Of a stretch of 49,829 bases of DNA, positions 25,440 through 32,853 are shown in pieces. The DNA lies in the NCBI GenBank assembly GCA_031553975.1, contig JAVBKP010000049.1, positions 1 through 49,829 of the forward strand. The letters run 5' to 3'. This DNA is from JAVBKP01 sp031553975 (GTDB lineage Bacteria; Bacillota; Clostridia; Peptostreptococcales; Anaerovoracaceae). Position 1 is the first letter of the stretch, and each line of letters opens with the position of its first letter. Position numbers and translations under genes: made by a program. The notes under the pieces were generated by a model. It was not told the origin of the DNA and did no database searches. It saw nothing but the letters and a program-made list of their open reading frames with translations.

Positions 25440-26822
25440 CTAAAACACTTTTTTTGCACCGTATACTATATCTTTTATATTCACTAGGATTGCTGCTATC
25501 AATAATAGTCCTACATACATCTGCCCGTTTTCTCTTTCTATTAGCATTATAACACTTTGTATGGATATGATAAGTGTATTTGCCATAAGTTTTGGCAAAT
25601 TCCATCGTATTAACATGAATTTTCTCGTATGAATGGCTCTTATGGCAAACAGCGCACCGTAGCTGATGAGCATAGATACAGCGGCCCCTTGTATTCCTAT
25701 CTCTGGTATTAGCAAATAGTTCAATCCGATGCTGACACCTGCACACGCCACTGTGGTCACTAAGGTGTATCCGCTTTTTTTCTCCACCATATAGATACTT
25801 CCGAGAAAATTAGAAAGACACATAAACCCTGTGGCTATTACGAGAACAGGAATGTATTGCCATGCTACAAAATATTCTGGGGAAGCCAATAGGGCCATGA
25901 GCCATTTGGCAAGGAATATGATGGTGGCAGCGACTAAAAATACAATAGATTGGTATACGCCTATTACATTGGAAAAAAACCTCTCCTTTGCTAGCCTTGA
26001 CTGACTTTGCAGTGCTGAGATTTGCCAAGCATCCATGAATATAGCAGATACGATTATGATCAAAGTCGGAATCTTATAGGCAACCGCGTACAGCCCGTTG
26101 GCTTCTGCACCTAAAAAATATGTAATTATATACCTATTGGCTATGTTTATCAGCCATACTGCAATGGTGGTAGGAATCAGCGGGATAGCGTATATTAGCA
26201 TGTTCTTTGTCAGAGCTTGGCTGACCTTTGTGATGTCAAAATACTTGTACAGCCTTGCAGCTACAACCAAGTACACAGCAGAGATTAAATCTGATACTAT
26301 ATTGGCTACCAGATATCCTACAATGCCATATTCAAATATCACCATGAGCAAAATATTGAATCCAATGGTCATGATCGTCCTAATCAATCCATCAAATGCA
26401 TATAATTTAATACGTCCCAATGCCCGAGTAAATTGTCCGCAAATCGCTCTAAGGCAAGATACTGCCACGTATATGAAAACATACTGGCTATACTCACCTA
26501 CTACGTTAATTTTGCTAATGAGTGGCCATGAAAATAAAAGCAAAGCAATGCCTACTAAATTAATTAAAACCCCTGCAGAAAACACAGCACTTTTGTTGGA
26601 CTGCCTCTCTAGTCCAAACCGAGTAACCGCCCCTGCCATCCCTCCAGAAACAATGGGAATTAGGAGATTGCATGTATTGACAATTAAATCTACTACACCA
26701 TATTCTCCGCTGGAAAGCACCCTTGTATATATAGGTATCATCAAAAAAACCAGTGCCTTAGAACTAAATGTTCCCAAGGCAAAGATAAATGTATCCGATA
26801 CTAGTTTTTTATATTGGCTCAT
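25440..26822 (-). CDS. Oligosaccharide flippase / polysaccharide biosynthesis protein (MOP superfamily)
   Basis: About 460 residues and roughly 14 membrane helices of the Wzx-like MOP flippase family, with the N-terminal KALVFLMIPIYTRVLSSGEYGVVDL block typical of PST-type flippases. It would move lipid-linked glycans across the cytoplasmic membrane. Among GTG 26831, ATG 26828 and ATG 26822, the last has AGGTG at a six-base spacing. An extended -10 (TG-A-TATACT, 26850-26855) lies just upstream. No glycan-assembly cluster is attached; asparaginase follows. Confidence 0.88.
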   Translation of the reverse strand: MSQYKKLVSDTFIFALGTFSSKALVFLMIPIYTRVLSSGEYGVVDLIVNTCNLLIPIVSGGMAGAVTRFGLERQSNKSAVFSAGVLINLVGIALLLFSWPLISKINVVGEYSQYVFIYVAVSCLRAICGQFTRALGRIKLYAFDGLIRTIMTIGFNILLMVIFEYGIVGYLVANIVSDLISAVYLVVAARLYKYFDITKVSQALTKNMLIYAIPLIPTTIAVWLINIANRYIITYFLGAEANGLYAVAYKIPTLIIIVSAIFMDAWQISALQSQSRLAKERFFSNVIGVYQSIVFLVAATIIFLAKWLMALLASPEYFVAWQYIPVLVIATGFMCLSNFLGSIYMVEKKSGYTLVTTVACAGVSIGLNYLLIPEIGIQGAAVSMLISYGALFAIRAIHTRKFMLIRWNLPKLMANTLIISIQSVIMLIERENGQMYVGLLLIAAILVNIKDIVYGAKKVF

Positions 26823-26867
26823 CCTCATCACCTACCAAATCTTTATTCTAGTATATCACATATTTGG

Positions 26868-26896
26868 TTGCCTATATGCGCGGTTTGTGGTAAAAT
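26868..26896 (+). promoter_or_regulatory. Promoter of the CheW-CZB gene
   Basis: TTGCCT (26868-26873), 17-bp spacer, TAAAAT (26891-26896); predicted start near 26903, giving a 117-base leader. Confidence 0.6.
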
Positions 26897-26914
26897 GAAC
26901 ATAGTGAAATCTGT

Positions 26915-26966
26915 CGCATACAATGCGTGTGTCAGAACCTCTGGTCACAGAGAACCTGATGTACAC
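26915..26966 (+). promoter_or_regulatory. Structured leader RNA upstream of the CheW-CZB gene
   Basis: A small hairpin CGCAT-ACA-ATGCG (26915-26927), then a long one: GTGTCAG, internal-loop AAC, CTCTG, GTCA, CAGAG, AAC, CTGA, TGT, ACAC (26929-26966). The symmetric AAC/AAC internal loop looks designed. It matches no riboswitch I recognise. Confidence 0.45.
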
Positions 26967-27019
26967 ATTGAGTGCGCCGGAGCTCTTATAAATTAAATTT
27001 TGAGCGGAGGTGCAATTTC

Positions 27020-27811
27020 ATGGAAAATGAACAAAAAGTATTGGCTTCAAATGATTTTCCTTATGTACTATTTGAAGTATCTGACAACATCTGTGGTGTT
27101 ACATGTTCAAAAATGTTATCCATCCAGATTCTTAGTCAAGTAACTCCTATGGTGAACAGTCCTGATTATGTTCGTGGATGCACGAATTTTCGTGGTACTT
27201 TTATTCCACTGGTTGATATTCGTAAAATGACTGGGCAGATTAGCGCTACTGAACACGTAGAACATGACATCAACATACGTCAACGTATCAACGATCATCT
27301 AACTTGGATTCATACGCTTCAGGAGTCTGTTGAAAATGGAGTTGATTTTCCACTAACAGATAATCCTACCATGTGTGCTCTTGGAAGATGGCATGGGTCT
27401 TTTACCTCAGATGATGTCATGTTGCAAAAACTATTAAAATCACTAGAAGAGCCTCACAAGCTTGTACACGCAACAGCGACTCGGGTAAAGGAACTTATGG
27501 CAAATGGAGACAGAGACTCAGCTCTTCATGCCATTCTTCATACTAGAAATACACATGTAAAAGAGGTTATCCGTATATTAGAGCAGATTGATGCAAAGTT
27601 ACATGATGATATTAAAGAAATGTTAGTAGTAATAGAAACTGTTGATGGTGCTAAAGGCCTTATTGTAGACCACGTAGCAGGTGTAGAAGAAATCGAAAGC
27701 TTTGAACCACTACCTGCCCATCTATCACATGCAGCCCACGTTACATGCATTGGTCGTCGCGAGAAGACACAAGAAGCAATTCTCATCTTCGATTGTGATC
27801 AAATTAAATAA
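27020..27811 (+). CDS. CheW-like coupling protein with an inserted CZB (zinc-binding) domain
   Basis: 263 residues from ATG 27020 (GGAGGTGCAATTTC upstream). Residues 12-80 are the first half of a CheW fold, including VRGCTNFRGTFIPLVDIR. Residues 85-190 are a chemoreceptor zinc-binding (CZB) domain with its full ligand set: H93 (HLTW), C119 (CALGRW), H146 and H150 (HKLVH). Residues 200-263 resume CheW (VDGAKGLIVDHVAGVEEI). CheW links chemoreceptors to CheA; CZB domains bind Zn2+ (and sense oxidants such as HOCl) in receptors and diguanylate cyclases. A zinc- or redox-tuned coupling protein is a reasonable inference. Monocistronic, with a strong terminator. Confidence 0.88.
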   Translation: MENEQKVLASNDFPYVLFEVSDNICGVTCSKMLSIQILSQVTPMVNSPDYVRGCTNFRGTFIPLVDIRKMTGQISATEHVEHDINIRQRINDHLTWIHTLQESVENGVDFPLTDNPTMCALGRWHGSFTSDDVMLQKLLKSLEEPHKLVHATATRVKELMANGDRDSALHAILHTRNTHVKEVIRILEQIDAKLHDDIKEMLVVIETVDGAKGLIVDHVAGVEEIESFEPLPAHLSHAAHVTCIGRREKTQEAILIFDCDQIK

Positions 27812-27829
27812 ACAATACGCCAAAATAAT

Positions 27830-27863
27830 TAATCCCTTGTGTTTACGCACAAGGGATTTTTTT
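27830..27863 (+). terminator. Intrinsic terminator after CheW-CZB
   Basis: AATCCCTTGTG, short loop, CACAAGGGATT followed by T7. Confidence 0.92.
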
Positions 27864-27930
27864 CATTCTTACTATATCAGTGGGACGATTCTAAATCATT
27901 AAACAATCATTTGTATAGTGGTCTTGATTA

Positions 27931-28452
27931 TTATTGGTTTAAACTCTGCACACCGCAACATCCACCACCGCCAGCTGCCATAGGTCGCTGCTGTGGTTGT
28001 TGTGACGCTAATGCCGCTACATCAATATTATTAAGATCTTTTACAATATTGATTTGGCTTCTAATCATACCCATCCAACAACTATATCCGATAACCCCTG
28101 ATGAAGTAGGGATAAATTCAATGATATTGTCGCCTTCTACCAGTTGCTTTTCAATGCCATATTCAGGTATTTGCATAACATTGTTGCACCCGTTGAGAGT
28201 TCTTGCATCGGCTTTAATATTCCATCTCACCAGTACCCCCGATTGAATGGTAATTGGTGTATATTCATTGGCACCTAGCACGGTGGTCACTTCTTGGACT
28301 TCTCCGTTGACGGTTGCCACTGCTGATGGTGCTGCCTCTGCCTCTATACTATTAAATGGGTCTATGCCAAAATGACCACCTATTATATACGCAGCTAGTA
28401 GCACAAATATAGGTGCCAATATAAATTCTTTCTTTAATCTCTTTTTTCTCAT
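27931..28452 (-). CDS. Membrane-anchored cupredoxin-domain protein with CC tail
   Basis: A 173-residue protein with one N-terminal membrane segment (10-30) and an extracellular cupredoxin-like domain at about 45-137: YTPITIQSGVLVRWNI, NGCNN (C89), ...GVIGYSCWMGM (C125, M127, M129) with the terminal beta-strand INIV. In classical cupredoxins the first ligand is usually His; here it is Cys. A short tail ends GGGGCCG (C165, C166), a further metal-binding candidate. ATG 28452 has AAAGGATTTAGAAC. It probably binds Cu or another thiophilic metal on the outer face of the membrane; role unknown. Confidence 0.75.
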   Translation of the reverse strand: MRKKRLKKEFILAPIFVLLAAYIIGGHFGIDPFNSIEAEAAPSAVATVNGEVQEVTTVLGANEYTPITIQSGVLVRWNIKADARTLNGCNNVMQIPEYGIEKQLVEGDNIIEFIPTSSGVIGYSCWMGMIRSQINIVKDLNNIDVAALASQQPQQRPMAAGGGGCCGVQSLNQ

Positions 28453-28533
28453 GTTCTAAATCCTTTCATTTATGTATTCTCTACTAATACGATTCAGAAA
28501 TGCAAATCCTTTCAAAAGTTTTACGTAAATTTT

Positions 28534-29313
28534 TTATGCTCTTTTCTCTTCTTTTATGAGGATTCTGATTGCCTCTACTGTGGCCTCTATTGCCTTAGCT
28601 GTGTCGTGGACTTCTGGATTTGAAAGGTTTTTGGCTTTGCGTTCTTGATTCCAAACTACATTTAGGATGCAACCTGCTCTCACACCTAGCGTTGCACAAA
28701 CGATGTATAACGCAGCACTTTCCATTTCTGATGCAAGACATCCGGCCTTGATCCAAGCTTTCCAATTGCTGTTTAGCTGATCGGCCACTGGCATTCTGTC
28801 TGGGCTGTGTTGCCCATAAAACGAATCTTTACACTGCACCACTCCCGCATGATGGCTCATTTTTGCCTCTGGATATTTGGCGATTACAGCCTTGGCCCCT
28901 GTGACCAACGCATTTGTAATATCTAGGTTTGCCACTGCCGGGAACTCTATTGGTACATACTCCTTGCTGGTGCCTTCCATCCGAATAGCGCCTGTAGCAA
29001 TGACTAGATCTCCACCAATAACTGGCTCTGCCATGCCACCACAAGTGCCAATACGAATGAAATTCTCAACACCCGTCCGGTATAGCTCCTCTACGCCAAT
29101 GGCTGTAGATGGCCCTCCCATACCTGTGGACATGACCATGACAGTCTCGCCCTCTAACTCCCCAAGCCAAGTGGTATATTCTCTATTCTGGCAATGAAAT
29201 CTTGGTCTATCCAAATATTTTGCAATTTTTTCTACTCTGCCTGGGTCACCTGGTAATATTACATATTTAGCACCATGGGTGTCGTCGAATCCAATATGAT
29301 ACATTTTTTCCAT
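28534..29313 (-). CDS. udp: Uridine phosphorylase
   Basis: A 259-residue PNP/UDP-family nucleoside phosphorylase: ILPGDPGRV (phosphate loop), STGMGGPSTAI, RIGTCGG (near 88) and the ASEMESAALY ribose-binding motif. The CKDSFYGQHSP segment is typical of uridine phosphorylases. It converts uridine plus phosphate into uracil and ribose-1-phosphate in the cytosol. ATG 29313 follows AAAGGAGACAGACG; its own promoter is at 29390-29418. Confidence 0.93.
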   Translation of the reverse strand: MEKMYHIGFDDTHGAKYVILPGDPGRVEKIAKYLDRPRFHCQNREYTTWLGELEGETVMVMSTGMGGPSTAIGVEELYRTGVENFIRIGTCGGMAEPVIGGDLVIATGAIRMEGTSKEYVPIEFPAVANLDITNALVTGAKAVIAKYPEAKMSHHAGVVQCKDSFYGQHSPDRMPVADQLNSNWKAWIKAGCLASEMESAALYIVCATLGVRAGCILNVVWNQERKAKNLSNPEVHDTAKAIEATVEAIRILIKEEKRA

Positions 29314-29389
29314 TCGTCTGTCTCCTTTGATATACGTGTATTAAAACTATGTTTTATTAGATGTTTTATGGCACAAAGCTTCACTATAG

Positions 29390-29418
29390 ATTGTATCAAA
29401 AACCCTCTCACTATGCAA
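29390..29418 (-). promoter_or_regulatory. Sigma-A promoter of the uridine phosphorylase gene
   Basis: Minus-strand TTGCAT (29413-29418), 17-bp spacer, TACAAT (29390-29395). Leader about 70 bases. Confidence 0.65.
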
Positions 29419-29470
29419 ATACTATCTATGCTATGTGAAGTTTAATGTAGATTGCAAGTTTAATCGCAAC

Positions 29471-29500
29471 AAAAAGGCACAGCAGTCTGTGGCTGTGCCC
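29471..29500 (-). terminator. Intrinsic terminator after the flotillin gene
   Basis: GGCACAGC, loop, GCTGTGCC followed by T5GTT on the minus strand, 22 bases after the flotillin stop codon. Confidence 0.85.
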
Positions 29501-29521
29501 TATTCATACCCCTTTGATATG

Positions 29522-30943
29522 TTATGATTGATTTGGCTCGGTTTGTTTCTTTTGTTTTGGTTCTCCTGACTGCTCTTCATCTAGTTCGGTTTTTGTACCA
29601 AGGAAAGCAGGAAGTTCCATGCCCGCTTGGTTAAATAAATCCCCAAGTGGTGGCACAGATTTTAACATGCCCGATAGGAAGTTGGCTGTAGATGGTGTCC
29701 CACTGCCGTTACCCATAGAGTCCCAAACTGTAACCTTGTCGATCTTGATGTTCTTAATGGCTTCTACTTGTAATGCCACTAAGTCTTGGAGTTTATCTGC
29801 CACAATCAATTTAACCGCAGAATCCGCGTCTCCACCAGCTGCTTCTACGAGTCTTTGCATACCAGCGGCTTGTTTTGATAATATCTCTTGCATACCATTG
29901 GCTTGGGCTTGCATTTTAGCAAATAATGCGTCTGCTTCTCCTTTTGCCTCACGACGAAGGGTTTCTGCTTTGGCCTCTGCTACGATTACTGCTTTTTCTT
30001 TGTCAATCTCTGCGGCTACAATGATATCGGCCTGCTGTGATGCTCTTTCTAATTCAGCTCTGGTAAGCGCTGTTTCTCTTTCTGCCGCATAGGCCTCTTG
30101 CAATGCTTTTGCGCTTTGCACCTTCTCTGCTGCTACGGCTATTCTTAGGGCTTCTGCCTCTTTTTCACGACGTGCTGCATCGGAATTGGCTATTGCCACC
30201 TTAGAGGAGTTCTCACCTTCGATAGCTGTTGCGTCTGCTGATGCCACTTCAATACGTTGGTCTCTCTGTGCGTTAGCTTGACCGATTTCACCATCACGGT
30301 CTTTTTCTGCTACGCTTTTCTTCGCATCATTGATGGCTTTTGCTGCTGCTTCTTTACCTAGTGCCACGATATAACCAGATTCGTCATTGATGTCTGTAAT
30401 ATTCACGTTGATAAGACGAAGTCCGATTTTTTTAAGCTCAATCTCCACGTTGTTAGACACTGCTAACAGGAATTTGTCCCTGTCTGTGTTGATTTCTTCA
30501 ATGTCCATGGTGGCAATCACAAGACGCAATTGTCCAAAGATGATGTCTTTTGCTAGTTCTTGTATCTCTGCCATCTTCAAACCTAGCAGACGCTCGGCGG
30601 CGTTTTGCATAACGCCCGCTTCTGTTGAGATACCAACGGTAAATCTAGAAGGCACATCTACACGGATGTTTTGCTTTGACAGTGCGTTTTTCAAATCCAC
30701 GTTAATTGAAATTGGCGTCAAATCCATGTATTGGTACGCCTGAATCACTGGAATAATAAATGCTGCCCCTCCATGTATACATTTAGCTGAAAGAGTTTGA
30801 CCTTGTTTGTTGTTGCCGACCTTGCCGTATACCACTAAAATTTTGTCTGATGGGCATTTTCTATATCTGGATAAAATCCCTATAAAGGCTGCTAACACCA
30901 CGACTACGATGATACATAGGCTGATTAAAAATTCAAATTCCAT
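29522..30943 (-). CDS. floT: Flotillin-family protein (FloT/YuaG-like)
   Basis: A 473-residue flotillin: N-terminal membrane insertion segment (5-25), SPFH/band-7 domain at about 30-200, then a long Glu/Ala-rich coiled coil (about 205-360, many AEAE-type repeats) and a C-terminal tail with a Lys/Gln-rich end. Flotillins scaffold membrane microdomains and affect fluidity, secretion and signalling. Its start follows directly after the NfeD stop codon (AAAGGAGAAC upstream), the YuaF-YuaG arrangement of Bacillus. Controlled by the promoter and palindrome at 31602-31649. Confidence 0.92.
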   Translation of the reverse strand: MEFEFLISLCIIVVVVLAAFIGILSRYRKCPSDKILVVYGKVGNNKQGQTLSAKCIHGGAAFIIPVIQAYQYMDLTPISINVDLKNALSKQNIRVDVPSRFTVGISTEAGVMQNAAERLLGLKMAEIQELAKDIIFGQLRLVIATMDIEEINTDRDKFLLAVSNNVEIELKKIGLRLINVNITDINDESGYIVALGKEAAAKAINDAKKSVAEKDRDGEIGQANAQRDQRIEVASADATAIEGENSSKVAIANSDAARREKEAEALRIAVAAEKVQSAKALQEAYAAERETALTRAELERASQQADIIVAAEIDKEKAVIVAEAKAETLRREAKGEADALFAKMQAQANGMQEILSKQAAGMQRLVEAAGGDADSAVKLIVADKLQDLVALQVEAIKNIKIDKVTVWDSMGNGSGTPSTANFLSGMLKSVPPLGDLFNQAGMELPAFLGTKTELDEEQSGEPKQKKQTEPNQS

Positions 30944-31582
30944 TTAATGTTCTCCTTTCTCTACAATTAAAATTCCATTTTGTATATCAATAACGCGAAC
31001 CATTTGGCCTGAAGCTAGTGGTTCCCCTCCATCATTGACTGCATCAAATTCCATAAATCTATCTTGTATTGTTAATGTTATTTTACCTGGGTTGCTACCC
31101 TTTGGTCCTATTGGAATATATACGTTACCAGTCATGCCAAGTGCGTTTTTCAAGTCTATGTTGCCACTGGATACTATTTTTCTCGATAGCATGATAACCT
31201 TTGCTACTAAATACATAGCCAGTGCCCCCAACGCAACACCTATAAGTATTGCCAAAAATGGGTTCAGTCCTGACTTCACAAAGGAAATCGATGACCAGCC
31301 AAATACGGTAAACAGTGCTACAAACCCTTGTAATGTAAACAGCCTTAGGTCTCCAAACTCTGCTAATGTCGCATCGTGAGCTAAGTCTGCACTATTGGCG
31401 CTCATATCCCCTGCATCTGGAAGATCCATCCCAGATGTATCTGTTGGATTGAAGCCCTCTCCACCTTCTCCGAAGCCTAGCATGACCTGTATAGTCTGAA
31501 TCACGAAAAGCAATGTTGAAGGAATCGCTATGCAGTACAAAGCTTTTAAAAGCGAATCTAGTCCATCCCACCACTCTGTCAT
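30944..31582 (-). CDS. NfeD-like membrane protein (YuaF type)
   Basis: A 212-residue protein with three to four membrane helices (about 12-30, 85-105, 110-130) and a C-terminal OB-fold NfeD domain (about 135-210: LGMTGNVYIPIGPKG..., ASGQMVRVIDIQNGILIVE). It is the partner of flotillin in the same operon. ATG 31582 has AAAGGAGGGAAGAAAG upstream. Members without a protease domain are thought to assist flotillin assembly. Confidence 0.88.
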   Translation of the reverse strand: MTEWWDGLDSLLKALYCIAIPSTLLFVIQTIQVMLGFGEGGEGFNPTDTSGMDLPDAGDMSANSADLAHDATLAEFGDLRLFTLQGFVALFTVFGWSSISFVKSGLNPFLAILIGVALGALAMYLVAKVIMLSRKIVSSGNIDLKNALGMTGNVYIPIGPKGSNPGKITLTIQDRFMEFDAVNDGGEPLASGQMVRVIDIQNGILIVEKGEH

Positions 31583-31601
31583 CTTTCTTCCCTCCTTTGA
31601 T

Positions 31602-31616
31602 GTAAATACTATTTAC
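31602..31616 (-). promoter_or_regulatory. Palindromic operator at the NfeD-flotillin promoter
   Basis: GTAAATA-C-TATTTAC, a perfect 7-1-7 palindrome covering the predicted transcript start (near 31614). A near-copy lies at the divergent regulator's start site (31736-31750). Confidence 0.7.
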
Positions 31617-31620
31617 CTAA

Positions 31621-31649
31621 AATTTATCACTATTCTTCCTTGCTGTCAA
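31621..31649 (-). promoter_or_regulatory. Sigma-A promoter of the NfeD-flotillin operon
   Basis: Minus-strand TTGACA (31644-31649), 17-bp spacer, TAAATT (31621-31626). Confidence 0.8.
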
Positions 31650-31703
31650 TAGGCATTTAAAGTTTTTTTATTAAACAGTTATTGGGTTAATCTGATTTAC
31701 CTA

Positions 31704-31732
31704 TTGCGTTTTTATTGTCGCTTTGCTATACT
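31704..31732 (+). promoter_or_regulatory. Sigma-A promoter of the XRE regulator
   Basis: TTGCGT (31704-31709), 17-bp spacer, TATACT (31727-31732); predicted start near 31739, inside the operator at 31736-31750. Confidence 0.7.
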
Positions 31733-31735
31733 TAT

Positions 31736-31750
31736 GTAAATAACATTTAC
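31736..31750 (+). promoter_or_regulatory. Palindromic operator at the XRE regulator promoter
   Basis: GTAAAT-AAC-ATTTAC, 6-3-6 inverted repeat, matching the 31602 site at 13 of 15 positions. Overlap with the transcript start suggests autorepression. Confidence 0.7.
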
Positions 31751-31784
31751 TTTTGGCAATTTCTATTAATTGGGTGGTGATTCC

Positions 31785-32207
31785 ATGGACAGAAAACTTT
31801 TAGGACAACGACTAAAGGAAGCTAGGCTTGTTAAGCAGCTTACCCAGGCTGAGGTGTCTGGTGATTTTATTACGCGCAATATGCTCAGCCAGATAGAAAA
31901 TGGGCTGGCCATACCTTCTATGAGTACATTGGCCTACCTAAGTGATATACTGGAAATCCCTATGTCCTCCTTGGTATCTAAAGATGACAGTCCTTATCCA
32001 GTCTATGAAAACAGTGATTTTGTAATTGCAAAAAATCATCTAAATCAAGGTAAGGATAAAATGGATAAAGGTGACATGGACCAAGCTGGCAAGGATTTTG
32101 AGAAGGCTCGTGAACATGCGCTTTTAGCTATCCATGCCGCTAGCAGTATACATGCTGAATCAATTTTGTTAATAGAAAATATGGTTCAAAAACTTAAAAA
32201 AAACTAA
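31785..32207 (+). CDS. XRE-family transcriptional regulator with helical C-terminal region
   Basis: About 140 residues. An HTH_3 domain covers 5-60 (LTQAEVSGDFITRNMLSQIENG...MSTLAYLSDILEI). A C-terminal helical part (75-140) may be TPR-like. ATG 31785 (GGTGGTGATTCC upstream) is preferred over the TTG at 31770. It is divergent from the NfeD-flotillin operon, and both promoters carry the same GTAAATA-type palindrome over their start sites, which makes this protein the obvious candidate repressor of itself and of the flotillin operon. Confidence 0.85.
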   Translation: MDRKLLGQRLKEARLVKQLTQAEVSGDFITRNMLSQIENGLAIPSMSTLAYLSDILEIPMSSLVSKDDSPYPVYENSDFVIAKNHLNQGKDKMDKGDMDQAGKDFEKAREHALLAIHAASSIHAESILLIENMVQKLKKN

Positions 32208-32285
32208 GCCCCTATATTGGCTACTCTAATGAATTATGAATAATTTCACCCTTTTTTAACAAAATAATCAATGGAGGATGAATTT

Positions 32286-32711
32286 ATGAATTATTATTTC
32301 TCATGTTTTAGAAAATATGCTCAATTTCATGGCAGAGCTCGCCGAAAAGAGTATTGGTGGTTTACCATAATTAATGCAATTGTTATGGGGATACTAGCTA
32401 CATTTTCTGGTATGGGCGCAGCCTACGTTGGCATGGCTGAGGCTCTTGCCAATGGTGAAATGCCTGTGATACCTATGGGAAGTGGCGTAGGGATGTGGGT
32501 TTTAGTTATCTATGACCTTGCTGTATTGCTACCCATGTTAGCCGTAGCCGTTAGGCGTCTTCATGACACCAGTAGAACTGGTTGGTGGCTATTTATTAAT
32601 CTGGTTCCAGTGATCGGTGGTATTTGGTTTTTTGTTTTGACCTTACTAGACAGCGTGCCCGGCGAGAACAGATTTGGTCCTAATCCAAAAGAAATCCCTA
32701 CCCCTGACTAA
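32286..32711 (+). CDS. DUF805 membrane protein
   Basis: About 141 residues with the DUF805 hallmarks: N-terminal FRKYAQFHGRARRKEYWWF, then three to four membrane helices with RRLHDTSRTGWW before the third, and a polar end PGENRFGPNPKE. ATG 32286 follows GGAGGATGAATTT. Integral membrane protein of unknown function found widely in bacteria. It lies 78 bases after the XRE gene with no terminator between, so it may be cotranscribed. Confidence 0.9.
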   Translation: MNYYFSCFRKYAQFHGRARRKEYWWFTIINAIVMGILATFSGMGAAYVGMAEALANGEMPVIPMGSGVGMWVLVIYDLAVLLPMLAVAVRRLHDTSRTGWWLFINLVPVIGGIWFFVLTLLDSVPGENRFGPNPKEIPTPD

Positions 32712-32736
32712 GGACAAAGATGTGAAAATCATATGG

Positions 32737-32784
32737 AAAAGACCCTAAGGTGAATCAGCAGATTGCATCCTAGGGTCTTTGTTA
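32737..32784 (+). terminator. Intrinsic terminator after DUF805
   Basis: AAAGACCCTAAGG and CCTAGGGTCTTT arms (one bulge) followed by a short T-rich tail (GTTATGTTG). Probably shared with the convergent kinase gene. Confidence 0.65.
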
Positions 32785-32853
32785 TGTTGTCAGCAAAGGT
32801 TTTGTTAATGCAGAAATGTAATTGGCATTTGCGTTAGGGTTTCAAACTATAGT

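Noticed and set aside
25429..25746. 106-codon 5' extension of the asparaginase frame
   Set aside because: It lies inside the flippase gene, gives a Cys/Arg-rich nonsense peptide, and the family start with an upstream purine-rich SD is at 25428.
29319..29470. 25-codon plus-strand frame in the flotillin-udp gap
   Set aside because: No SD, no promoter, and it lies across the udp promoter on the other strand.
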